Assembly: GCA_036394075.1 (NCBI GenBank)
Contig: DASWFT010000276.1
Span: 1-18,731 of the forward strand
Source of the DNA: JAWWPY01 sp036394075
GTDB lineage: Bacteria > Actinomycetota > Actinomycetes > Streptosporangiales > Streptosporangiaceae
DNA length: 18,731 bases
Direction: 5' to 3'
Position numbers and translations under genes: made by a program. Shown here piece after piece: positions 6,459 to 13,149 of this stretch. The notes beneath the pieces were generated by a model. The model searched no databases and had not been told where the DNA came from. It worked only from the letters and a program-made list of their open reading frames with translations. How positions within the stretch are numbered: position 1 is the first letter of the stretch; each line of letters begins with the position of its first letter.

Positions 6459-8336
6459 TCAGCGGAAGGCCGGGCGGTACACCAATACGCCACCCGCGCG
6501 GTAGTCAAACCGGAATCCGGTCTGCGCGAGGAAGCGCAGGATAGCGCGATTGCTGTGCCAGACGAGCAGCCAGCCGACGTCAATGTGCCGCAGGTCCTGC
6601 CGTGCCGCCGCTACCTGCTCCGTGGAAAGCGGAATGTAATGCGCGGCGTTGTAGTGCTGAGTATGGATCAGGTACGTATAGAACGCGTGCTTGCGGATGG
6701 CGGCGATGGTGGTGGCCGGTACCCGGGAGGTGTAGGCGATCGCGCGCGGATGGCCGTCGGCGGTGGCGAGCACCAGCGCCTCCGCGGCGAACCTGCTCCC
6801 GTATACCGGGATGCCGCCCCGCAGCCCGTACGGGATGTCCACGACGACGGAGCCCGACCGGTCGGCGGCGATGGGGCCATCCAGCTTGGCCAGCGCGGTC
6901 GGCATGGAGCCGATCCTCGGGCTGCCTGAGTACCCGGCTTCCAGCACGCCCAGGGCGAGCACCACCACGATCAGCGGCCTGGCGTGATAACGCAGCCAGT
7001 CGACCGCCGCCCCGGCGAGCAGTGCGGCCGGCACCAGACCGAGAATCGCGAGCCGGTCGGCCTCGCGGAAGCTGGACAACCCGGGGATCCGGACGAACCA
7101 GGTATAGGGCATGATCGGCGACACCGGCACGCCGTGCCGGAGTTGGCTGAAGGGAATGTATTGCCGGCCGGCGATCCACAGGGAGGTGCCGAGGGCAAGC
7201 GCGGCACAGCCGACCCACAGCAGCGCTAGGAGCCTGGCACTGCGCCGCCGCCAGGCGACTGCCAGCCCGAACAGGGCCGCGGCGGTTAGCACCACGCCGA
7301 ACATCGGCAGCCCTTCATTATCCAGGAATGGGGCGGCTAGCTTGGCCAGCCCGAAATCGGCCACGCGGGGTGTCGGCTCGAACATGCCGGGCAAGCCGAC
7401 CCCGTAGTGCTGGTAGGTCACCGCGAGGAGCTCCGGCTGGATGGCAAGATTGCCGGCCGCCAGTTCCTGCACCATCGCGACGATCTGGGGCGCCGCGATC
7501 AATGCCCCCGTCGCCACGGCGACAGCGGCCGCTCGCAGCGCCGGAAGTGAGTGCTGCCGCACCAGCCAGGGCAGCAGGACCAGCGCGGTAAGGATGGACG
7601 CCAGGACGACGGACTCGGGATCGGTGAGCATGGCCGAGCCCATGACCAGGCCCAGGATGATGGCCTGGCGCGTCCCGGGACGCCGCCGCAGGCGCACCGA
7701 CGCTTCGAGTGCCATGGGCAGGAACAGCGCCCCGGCGGCGATGTTCAGGTGGTACCAGTCCTGCTCCGTGAGCATGGCCGAGAGACCAAAGAATGCCCCG
7801 GCGGCGATCGCGCCGGTCTGCGAGGGAAGCCACAGCCGCGCGGCCCGGTACATGGCGTAGCACAGCAGACCGGGAACAGCGATGACCATGAGGTTGTAGG
7901 AAGCGCTCGGGCCGAAGGCCAGGGTGACGGGCGTCATCAGCAGGCCGGCTAGCGGCATCAGGGTGTGGAATCCAAGGTCGATTCCCACCGGAGCCGCCAT
8001 ATGGCCGGTGGACCATAGACCGGTGAGGTGGGTAACCTGCCGCGCCACCCACCAGAATCCCCAGACATAGCTAGCCGAGTCCCGTGAGGAGGGCAGAGTG
8101 CCGGTGAGGTAGCTGGCCCGGGGCCAGGTCACGGCCACGCCCGCGGCCAGATAGCAGATCAGCAGGGCGAGATGCCTGGCGACGGGACTTGCGGCGACGG
8201 ACCGGATGGTGGGCAGGCGTCGGCCAGTGCCGTCTGTTGGCACGCCGACGGCTGAGTCGCCGACCGACGCCTCCTCGGCGTGCGCCCGCTTTTCCAGGCC
8301 CGATGCATCATTGCGGTGTGCCGCCGCTCGGTCCAT
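6459..8336 (-). CDS. Multi-membrane GT-C-like glycosyltransferase, paralog B
   Basis: 625 aa from the ATG at 8336, preceded by an excellent GAGGTGAG at 3-nt spacing; the frame continues upstream to 8501 but the ribosome site decides the start. A polar cytoplasmic N-terminus of ~70 residues is followed by the same architecture as paralog A: AVTWPRASYL, an external loop with RDSASYVWGFWW, MAAPVGIDLGFHTLMPLAG, multiple helices, RIPGLSSFREADRLAILGL and a soluble C-terminal domain ending GGVLVYRPAFR. Many blocks are identical to paralog A (for example MYRAARLWLPSQTGAIAAGA), so the duplication is fairly recent or homogenised by gene conversion. The family is linked to cell-envelope glycosylation with lipid-phosphate sugars; donor and acceptor are unknown. 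The external Asp after RD is the candidate catalytic base by analogy to GT-C enzymes. Confidence 0.82.
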   Translation of the reverse strand: MDRAAAHRNDASGLEKRAHAEEASVGDSAVGVPTDGTGRRLPTIRSVAASPVARHLALLICYLAAGVAVTWPRASYLTGTLPSSRDSASYVWGFWWVARQVTHLTGLWSTGHMAAPVGIDLGFHTLMPLAGLLMTPVTLAFGPSASYNLMVIAVPGLLCYAMYRAARLWLPSQTGAIAAGAFFGLSAMLTEQDWYHLNIAAGALFLPMALEASVRLRRRPGTRQAIILGLVMGSAMLTDPESVVLASILTALVLLPWLVRQHSLPALRAAAVAVATGALIAAPQIVAMVQELAAGNLAIQPELLAVTYQHYGVGLPGMFEPTPRVADFGLAKLAAPFLDNEGLPMFGVVLTAAALFGLAVAWRRRSARLLALLWVGCAALALGTSLWIAGRQYIPFSQLRHGVPVSPIMPYTWFVRIPGLSSFREADRLAILGLVPAALLAGAAVDWLRYHARPLIVVVLALGVLEAGYSGSPRIGSMPTALAKLDGPIAADRSGSVVVDIPYGLRGGIPVYGSRFAAEALVLATADGHPRAIAYTSRVPATTIAAIRKHAFYTYLIHTQHYNAAHYIPLSTEQVAAARQDLRHIDVGWLLVWHSNRAILRFLAQTGFRFDYRAGGVLVYRPAFR

Positions 8337-8664
8337 CGGCTCACCTCGTCCAGGATTTCCCGGCCGGGTCATGCCTGTTGGCCGGGTCACCGAAGGTCCA
8401 TCGCAGAGCATGACCCGTCTCTCACGGCCCCGCGCTTCGGTGCTGTCATGGCCACGACATGTTATGGCGGTTACCGGCTCACCGAAAGCGAAGCGGGCCA
8501 TGGCCGGCGTTTTGTGATGGGCGGATCACGGGCTGCTGAGCACCGGCGGGCCGTTAGCTAACGGCAGATGCTCGTGGGGCTGATGGCGGTTTCCGGTGCT
8601 GACGCGCGGGGCATTTTGGCTGGTACCAGGGTTGGCACGGTCCCGCCCACGGGCCGGGACGCGC
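8337..8664. other. Divergent intergenic region between the paralog B and RsbW-like genes
   Basis: 328 nt without a convincing gene. It contains the paralog B ribosome site (~8340-8347), a perfect 16-bp palindrome (8550-8565) and a 10-bp palindrome CTGGTACCAG (8620-8629). I could not place confident -35/-10 boxes for either gene. In-frame extensions of both flanking genes run into this region but lack ribosome sites. Confidence 0.5.
8550..8565. promoter_or_regulatory. Perfect 16-bp palindrome, possible operator
   Basis: GCCGTTAGCTAACGGC is fully self-complementary with no spacer. It lies 100 nt upstream of the RsbW-like start and ~214 nt upstream of paralog B. The lack of a loop argues against an RNA hairpin and for binding of a dimeric protein. 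No second copy was noticed in the window. Confidence 0.45.
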
Positions 8665-9141
8665 ATGGAGGTGAGTCAGGCGAGCGTCGTGCTGCTCCCG
8701 TGCGTGCCATCCAGCGTTGGCATGGCCCGAGGTCAACTGAGTACGGAACTTCGTGCTTGCGGCATCTTCCCAGCCACCATCGGGGACGCGGCGCTTGTGG
8801 TCAGCGAGTTGCTCAGCAACGCCATCCTGCACGCCCGTCCACTGCCCGGGTGCCGCGTGCGGGTGTCCTGGGTGCTAGGCCCGGCGCGAATCGAACTCGC
8901 GGTGGGTGACGGCGGGAGTGAGACGCTGCCGCGCGCGTTCCATCCATCCCTCTCCTCGATCGGCGGCCGCGGGCTCGCCATCGTCGAGCATCTGTGCTCG
9001 AGCTGGGGCGTTCGCAGCGACGATCTGGGTACCACCGTGTGGGCGGTGCTTCCCGCGCCGCATGCCCCGGGGATCATCCGGGGAAACACCAGCCTGCTGA
9101 ACGGTTCCCAGGGCTACGGTCCCCGAAAGCTCCAGGGCTAA
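8665..9141 (+). CDS. RsbW/SpoIIAB-like ATP-binding protein (putative anti-sigma factor kinase)
   Basis: 158 aa from the ATG at 8665; the frame is open from 8596 but upstream residues do not fit the family. It has the HATPase_c_2 (GHKL) layout: an opening strand with VLLPCVPSSVGMARGQL, N box DAALVVSELLSNAILHA, G1-like box VGDGGSE and G2 box GGRGLAIVEHLCSSWGV. In actinobacteria these proteins bind sigma factors or phosphorylate STAS antagonists; many are lone regulators. An RsbV-like STAS gene lies 1.2 kb downstream on the same strand, separated by two minus-strand genes, so a partner-switch pair is plausible but not an operon. The ribosome site is weak. The last codons (GSQGYGPRKLQG) are encoded by the first copies of a tandem repeat that continues past the stop. 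Confidence 0.82.
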   Translation: MEVSQASVVLLPCVPSSVGMARGQLSTELRACGIFPATIGDAALVVSELLSNAILHARPLPGCRVRVSWVLGPARIELAVGDGGSETLPRAFHPSLSSIGGRGLAIVEHLCSSWGVRSDDLGTTVWAVLPAPHAPGIIRGNTSLLNGSQGYGPRKLQG

Positions 9142-9227
9142 GGTCCCGAAGCTCCCAGAGCCAACCCCCCGAAAGCTCCGAGGCTAAGGTCGCCGAAAGC
9201 TCCCATCGCGTTAAGGTGCCCGGAAGC
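9111..9227. repeat. Degenerate tandem repeat, five copies of ~23-25 bp
   Basis: Units start near 9111, 9135, 9158, 9181 and 9206. They share the core GGCTAAGGTC followed by CCGAAAGCTCC, with base changes and 1-2 nt length differences between copies. The first copy and part of the second encode the C-terminus of the RsbW-like protein; the rest is noncoding. Just beyond, CCGTTGAGGCTGCC occurs twice (9292-9305 and 9315-9328). Unit lengths are not multiples of three, so expansion would shift the reading frame and move the stop. Confidence 0.7.
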
Positions 9228-9347
9228 GAACCGGGGCAGCGGTGAGCTGTTCCCTGGGCTTACCGCGGGACACGCAGCAGCCCATGTCCGCCCGTTGAGG
9301 CTGCCGCCGCTGAGCCGTTGAGGCTGCCCCGGCCGCGCACGCAGACC

Positions 9348-9512
9348 TTAGTTGCGTGAACTCCGCCGGGTACCACGGCCAACCCGCAGCGCCACGATGC
9401 CCACGACGGCAATCAGCGCGACCCAGAAGAGCATATGCAGGGCGGCGACGATCACCGACAGCAGCATCATCACGGCGAGCGCGGCGATGACGACCAGGAA
9501 GATTTTACCCAT
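9348..9512 (-). CDS. Small hydrophobic membrane protein (54 aa)
   Basis: ATG at 9512 to TAA at 9348. The peptide opens MGKIFLVVIAALAVMML and has two hydrophobic segments (about residues 4-23 and 26-43) with a basic tail (RVGRGTRRSSRN). It is predicted to be a two-pass or hairpin inner-membrane protein with a cytoplasmic basic end. Similar tiny hydrophobic proteins are common and uncharacterised in actinobacteria. Third codon positions are G/C-rich, supporting coding. There is no clear Shine-Dalgarno, and a perfect 17-bp hairpin ends only 24 nt upstream of the start. Function unknown. Confidence 0.6.
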   Translation of the reverse strand: MGKIFLVVIAALAVMMLLSVIVAALHMLFWVALIAVVGIVALRVGRGTRRSSRN

Positions 9513-9536
9513 GATTGCACCATAGTCGCTCCGCGC

Positions 9537-9579
9537 GCCTGGTCCCGTCCCGGAAGGGCGTGCCGGGACGGGACCAGGC
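9537..9579. terminator. Perfect 17-bp-stem hairpin, terminator of the CxxC protein gene
   Basis: GCCTGGTCCCGTCCCGG (9537-9553) pairs with its exact complement at 9563-9579 around a 9-nt loop. It starts 14 nt after the stop of the minus-strand gene 9594-10166, as expected of an intrinsic terminator, but has no U-tract. Because it also sits directly upstream of the 54-aa ORF on the same strand, it could instead act as an attenuator. Confidence 0.7.
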
Positions 9580-9593
9580 AGTGCCTGGGCAGG

Positions 9594-10166
9594 TCACGTC
9601 GCAGCCGGGCGGTCCATAACCTCGGTGACGATGCTGAATGTCGGGCACGGCCAGCGCCACATGCAACTCCTGCACCGCAGGATGGGGCTGGACGGGAGGG
9701 TGGTGATCCCTTCAGCGTCGCCCGGCTGGTGCAGGTCGATGAGGCGCAGCGTCAGCTCGGCGAACCGCAGCATCTGCCCGCGCGCCTCGCCCAGGAACAT
9801 GAGGTCCTCGCGGCCGAACCGGGCCGTCACCGGCACCACACCCGCACGGTTGATCAGCTGGGCGTAGTGGGCGCTCGTCTCGAGCCAGGATGCGGCGACG
9901 CTGGCCCGCAGCCTCAGACCCTCGACATCGTCTCGGATCCTGGCCCGCTGCTCGTCCGTCGGTGTCGCCGCCGATCCGGGAAGCGGCTGCGCAGGCGGCA
10001 CCGGGGCCAACGGCACCGCGGGCGGTGCGCTGGCCCCGGCGGGCAGGACGTTCGCCGCCAGGGGCGCGGACAGCGGCACGCTCGCCGACGGGGGACCGCT
10101 ACGCGGCGGCCACAGTCCTCCATGCCGCGGGTCCGGCTGGTCCGGGTTCTCTGGCGAGGGGTACAT
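9594..10166 (-). CDS. Conserved hypothetical protein with a C-terminal CxxCx5C motif
   Basis: 190 aa from the ATG at 10166. Residues ~1-65 are Pro/Ala-rich and probably disordered. The middle (TDEQRARIRDDVEGLRLRASVAASWLETSAHYAQLI ... ARGQMLRFAELTLRLIDLH) is predicted helical. The end, LRCRSCMWRWPCPTFSIVTEVM, has three Cys and two Trp in a CxxCx5C pattern, which resembles a motif I associate with uncharacterised streptomycete-type proteins; it may bind metal or form a disulfide. No signal peptide is present. It is divergent from the STAS gene (148 nt between starts) and ends at a strong hairpin. The role is unknown; location within a partner-switching-like group is the only hint of a regulatory job. 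Confidence 0.72.
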   Translation of the reverse strand: MYPSPENPDQPDPRHGGLWPPRSGPPSASVPLSAPLAANVLPAGASAPPAVPLAPVPPAQPLPGSAATPTDEQRARIRDDVEGLRLRASVAASWLETSAHYAQLINRAGVVPVTARFGREDLMFLGEARGQMLRFAELTLRLIDLHQPGDAEGITTLPSSPILRCRSCMWRWPCPTFSIVTEVMDRPAAT

Positions 10167-10314
10167 CCCAGGGCGCTCCGGCTCACTCGTGCCTGCTGTT
10201 CGGTCGCTGTTCCCTCACAGCTTCGCGCACCAGACGCCCGGCCGGGCGTGATTTGACCGTGTGCTCTCCGTGAGCGTCTGGTTCTTGACGCCGCGGACCG
10301 GTAAGGTGCGGCAC

Positions 10315-10653
10315 GTGGAGCTCAAGGTCTCAACCCGGTTTCAGGGCGATCGCGCCATTGTGGCACTCGCCGGTGAAATCGACCTGTACACCGCGCCGAG
10401 GCTGCAGAGCGAACTGGCGGCGGCGCTGGCCGGCGGGGATCCGGCCCGGCTCGTAGTTGACATGTCGGCGGTGGAGTTCTGCGACTCGACCGGCATGAAC
10501 GTGCTGCTCGCGGCCCACCGGCGGGCCAACGAGCAGGGCGGCTCCCTGGAACTGGCCGGCCCCAGGCCCGCAGTGCGGAAGATCTTGCAGGTGACGGGGC
10601 TTGAGACGGTGTTCACCGTACTCGAGGACCCGGCCGTGGTCCCGGGCCAGTAG
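10315..10653 (+). CDS. STAS-domain anti-sigma factor antagonist (RsbV/SpoIIAA-like)
   Basis: 112 aa from the GTG at 10315, with AAGGTG ~7 nt upstream; an in-frame GTG at 10261 has no support and adds an unlike N-terminus. It is a single STAS domain: opening strand KVSTRFQGDRAIVALAGEID, then LYTAPRLQSEL, LVVDMSAVEFCDSTGMNVLL and a closing helix. DSTG matches the phosphorylation motif of RsbV-type antagonists, where the Ser is phosphorylated by an RsbW-type kinase and the unphosphorylated form releases the sigma factor. The RsbW-like protein at 8665-9141 is a candidate partner. No sigma factor or PP2C phosphatase gene is present in the window, so the rest of the circuit would be elsewhere. Confidence 0.87.
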   Translation: MELKVSTRFQGDRAIVALAGEIDLYTAPRLQSELAAALAGGDPARLVVDMSAVEFCDSTGMNVLLAAHRRANEQGGSLELAGPRPAVRKILQVTGLETVFTVLEDPAVVPGQ

Positions 10654-10718
10654 CAAGCCCAACCCGGCCCAACGCATGGCAGACCGTGGAACGCCCGGCC
10701 ATGCCCTAGGATCGGCCT

Positions 10719-11450
10719 ATGCCGCCGAGCGGTGACGTTGCCGTTGTGATTCCCGCCAGAGACGAGTCTGACCGCATCCGCGCGACCGTGACAGCGGCCG
10801 CGGGATTGCCCGGAGTCGACATGATCGTGGTGGTGGACGACGGATCTCGTGACGGGACCGCCGCCACCGCTGAGAGCGCCGGAGCGACCGTGGTGCGGCA
10901 TGCGCGGCACCGGGGCAAGAGCGCGGCCATGGAGACCGGCGCGGAGGCAGTCCGCTTGCTGGAAGCCCGCGAGCACTCCGGCCGCCCCCGCCATCTGCTC
11001 TTCCTCGACGCGGACCTGGCGGAGTCGGCATCGGGTGCCGCGCCACTCATCGAGCCGGTGCGCTCAGGGCAGGCGGACATGACCATCGCGGTGTTCAGCA
11101 GCCGGGTGAAGCAGGGTGGGCACGGATTCGTGGTTGCCCTGTCGGGCACGGGGATCCGTCGGGCCACCGGGTGGTGCCCCGCGCAGCCGCTGAACGGACA
11201 GCGCTGCCTCACCCGCGCCGCGTTCGAGGCCGCCCGTCCGCTCGCTCCGGGGTTCGGCGCCGAGACCGCGCTCACCATCGACTTGCACCGCATAGGGATG
11301 CGCATCACCGAGGTAGAGGTCCCGCTGGCGCACCGGGCGACCGGCGGCGACTGGCGGGCCCAGGTCCATCGCGCCCGCCAGTTCGCCGACGTCGCGCGCG
11401 CCCTGGCGGTCAGGCAGCCGATGGCACGGCTGCCGCGCGGAATTCCCTGA
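10719..11450 (+). CDS. Family 2 (GT-A) glycosyltransferase
   Basis: 243 aa from the ATG at 10719, with AGGAT ~7 nt upstream. It shows the GT2 nucleotide-sugar fold: VAVVIPARDESDRI at the N-terminus, VVDDGSRDGT (Asp40-Asp41), the basic HRGKSAAM loop, the metal-binding DxD in LFLDADL (Asp97, Asp99), then NGQRCLTRAAFEAA and GFGAETALTID in the acceptor region. No membrane helix is evident, so it is probably cytosolic and may load a sugar onto a polyprenyl phosphate or other small acceptor. The gene for an MptA/B-like GT-C enzyme starts 5 nt after its stop. A sugar-activating GT2 paired with a GT-C polymerase fits polyprenol-phosphate-dependent glycan assembly, but donor and acceptor are not determinable here. 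Confidence 0.86.
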   Translation: MPPSGDVAVVIPARDESDRIRATVTAAAGLPGVDMIVVVDDGSRDGTAATAESAGATVVRHARHRGKSAAMETGAEAVRLLEAREHSGRPRHLLFLDADLAESASGAAPLIEPVRSGQADMTIAVFSSRVKQGGHGFVVALSGTGIRRATGWCPAQPLNGQRCLTRAAFEAARPLAPGFGAETALTIDLHRIGMRITEVEVPLAHRATGGDWRAQVHRARQFADVARALAVRQPMARLPRGIP

Positions 11451-11454
11451 GCTG

Positions 11455-13116
11455 ATGGGCCGCGCCGGGCTGTTCGCCACGTCGCTGAGCGTGGCGATGA
11501 CGTTGGGCGTGGCCATCCTCGGCCCGTCCGTGATGGAGCCGGCGCTGCCCGGCCAGCACGGCCAGCCGCCGTGGGCTTTCGCCGCGCACCCGCCGCCCGC
11601 CCTCGCGGTCGCCCTGGCCGCTGCCGCGCTGGCCGCGGGCACGCTCGGCCTCGGCCTCGGCCTGCGCGCCGCGCACCGGGGCTGGCTGGTGCCCCCGCGG
11701 GCGATCCTGTGCGCAGGCATCGTCGCGGCGGCGGCAATTGCCTTGGTACCTCCGTTCGGCTCATCAGATCATTTGAGCTATGCCGCCTACGGACGGATGG
11801 TGGTCACCGGTCATAACCCCTACACGACCACCCCGGCCATGCTGGCCCGGCTCGGTGATCCGGTGGCCCGCGCGGTGCAGGACTGGCGGGGCAGCCCGTC
11901 AGTGTACGGCGGCCTGGCCAGCGGCGGGCAGGCGCTGGCGGCGCTGGCCGGCGGGACCTCGGTGCGGCTCACCGTGTTCGTGCTGTCGCTGCTCAACGTG
12001 GCGGCGTTCGCGGCCACCGGCCTGCTGTTGCACCGGCTGACCCGCGGCAGCGCGCCGCGTCAACTTCGCGCTGCCCTGTTGTGGACGTTCAACCCGCTCC
12101 TGCTGCAGGTCCTGGTGGCCGGCGAGCACGTGGACAGCCAGGCGATCTTTTTCGGGGTGGCCGCGATCGCCGTCTTCTCCCTTGGCCTACCGAACGCTTC
12201 CAGCCAAGTTCCTGCGCCACGGCGGTTCCTGGTGGCCCTGGCGGCGGGTGGTATCGCCGGGCTCGGGGCCGCCGTGAAGCTGACGATGGCCCTCATTGTG
12301 GCTGGCCTCGTGGTGGCCGCCGTGGCGGCCTGGTGGCAGCACTGGCGCTGGATCGCCGTTGCCGTCAGCGGCCTGGTGACCGGGTTCGCTGTGATCGTGA
12401 CAGCGTCCCTCGCACCCTGGGGGTTCGCGTCTTTCAGGCCGGCCCTGCACGCCGGGAGTTTCGTGTCCATCGGTTCGCCGTGGCGGGGGGTCCGCGCCGG
12501 GCTGGTGCTCATCGTCGGCGGCGGCATCGCCGGTGACCTGGTCAAGGCGGGAGCGATCGCGCTCGCTGTGCTGCTGCTTGTGCTGTTGCTCCGCGCGCTG
12601 GGGGGAGGCGCGGGTGTGAACGTGGCCGGGGTGGCCGTCGGCTGCGTCTTCGCGTTCGTGTTCGCCTGGTTGGTGGCGTGGCTCTACGTGCTGCCCTGGT
12701 ATGACGGCCTCGGCTGGGCGCTTCTCGCGCTGCTGCCCATCTCGGCCTCGGCTGTGCTGGTCCGGCCCGTGCTGGCTCGGCCCGTGCTGGTCCGGCTCGT
12801 GCTGCCTCGGCCTGCCCTGGTCGGGCCCGTCTTGGTCCGGCCTGTGCTGGTTCTGGACTGGCTGCTGCTCGCGCGCACCGCGGCGCTCGCTTTCGGTTAT
12901 CTGCCAGCGAGAGGCATTACCATGCCGGCCGACCTGGGCTGGCTACGCTCCGTCGTCAGGACGGGGGTGACGCCGGTGATCCTGCTCGCCGTCACCGTGT
13001 GGCTCATGGTGTTTCTGTGGCGCCTGCGCCCCCGCTTCGCCGACCTGAATCCGGTGAATGTCGCATTGCAACGGTCAGAACCGGTGCAACGGCACATTCA
13101 CCAGCCTGACCCGTGA
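11455..13116 (+). CDS. Polyprenol-phosphate-dependent GT-C mannosyltransferase, MptA/MptB-like
   Basis: 553 aa, starting 5 nt after the GT2 stop, so co-transcribed. It is very hydrophobic with about 12 membrane helices. The hallmark is SSDHLSYAAYGRMVVTGHNPYTTTP (residues from 103; Asp105 is the candidate catalytic base in the first external loop), then DWRGSPSVYGGLA, FNPLLLQVLVAGEHVDSQAI and an AAVKLTMAL helix. This matches the alpha-1,6-mannosyltransferases MptA/MptB that extend mannan on lipid carriers in mycobacteria and corynebacteria. Residues ~434-468 are seven five-residue repeats (RPVLV type), inserted between helices late in the protein; they are absent from the family as I know it. 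The C-terminal tail (RSEPVQRHIHQPDP) is polar. The specific sugar and the linkage are inferred. Confidence 0.83.
   Translation: MGRAGLFATSLSVAMTLGVAILGPSVMEPALPGQHGQPPWAFAAHPPPALAVALAAAALAAGTLGLGLGLRAAHRGWLVPPRAILCAGIVAAAAIALVPPFGSSDHLSYAAYGRMVVTGHNPYTTTPAMLARLGDPVARAVQDWRGSPSVYGGLASGGQALAALAGGTSVRLTVFVLSLLNVAAFAATGLLLHRLTRGSAPRQLRAALLWTFNPLLLQVLVAGEHVDSQAIFFGVAAIAVFSLGLPNASSQVPAPRRFLVALAAGGIAGLGAAVKLTMALIVAGLVVAAVAAWWQHWRWIAVAVSGLVTGFAVIVTASLAPWGFASFRPALHAGSFVSIGSPWRGVRAGLVLIVGGGIAGDLVKAGAIALAVLLLVLLLRALGGGAGVNVAGVAVGCVFAFVFAWLVAWLYVLPWYDGLGWALLALLPISASAVLVRPVLARPVLVRLVLPRPALVGPVLVRPVLVLDWLLLARTAALAFGYLPARGITMPADLGWLRSVVRTGVTPVILLAVTVWLMVFLWRLRPRFADLNPVNVALQRSEPVQRHIHQPDP
12754..12858 (+). 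repeat. 15-bp in-frame tandem repeat, seven copies, inside the MptA/B-like gene
   Basis: Seven consecutive 15-bp units follow GTGCTGGTCCGGCCC with 1-4 changes each (units at 12754, 12769, 12784, 12799, 12814, 12829, 12844). They encode VLVRP-type pentads with Arg every fifth residue, placed among hydrophobic residues. A periodic Arg makes this an odd membrane helix; it may be an interfacial or cytoplasmic loop. Confidence 0.85.
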
Positions 13117-13149
13117 CCGCGTGCTAACCAGCTCCCAGCGGCTGGCATC

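Noticed and set aside
10253..10290. TTGACC and TTGACG as -35 boxes upstream of the STAS gene
   Set aside because: No acceptable -10 sequence lies at 16-18 bp from either, so no promoter is called.
10674..10704. 7-bp inverted repeat GCATGGC/GCCATGC after the STAS gene
   Set aside because: Short stem with a 17-nt loop and no U-tract; too weak to call a terminator.
10706..11764. 352-codon minus-strand frame opposite the GT2 gene
   Set aside because: The GT2 motifs (VVDDGS, LFLDADL) are on the plus strand; the opposite frame is Arg/Ser/Ala-rich without domains.
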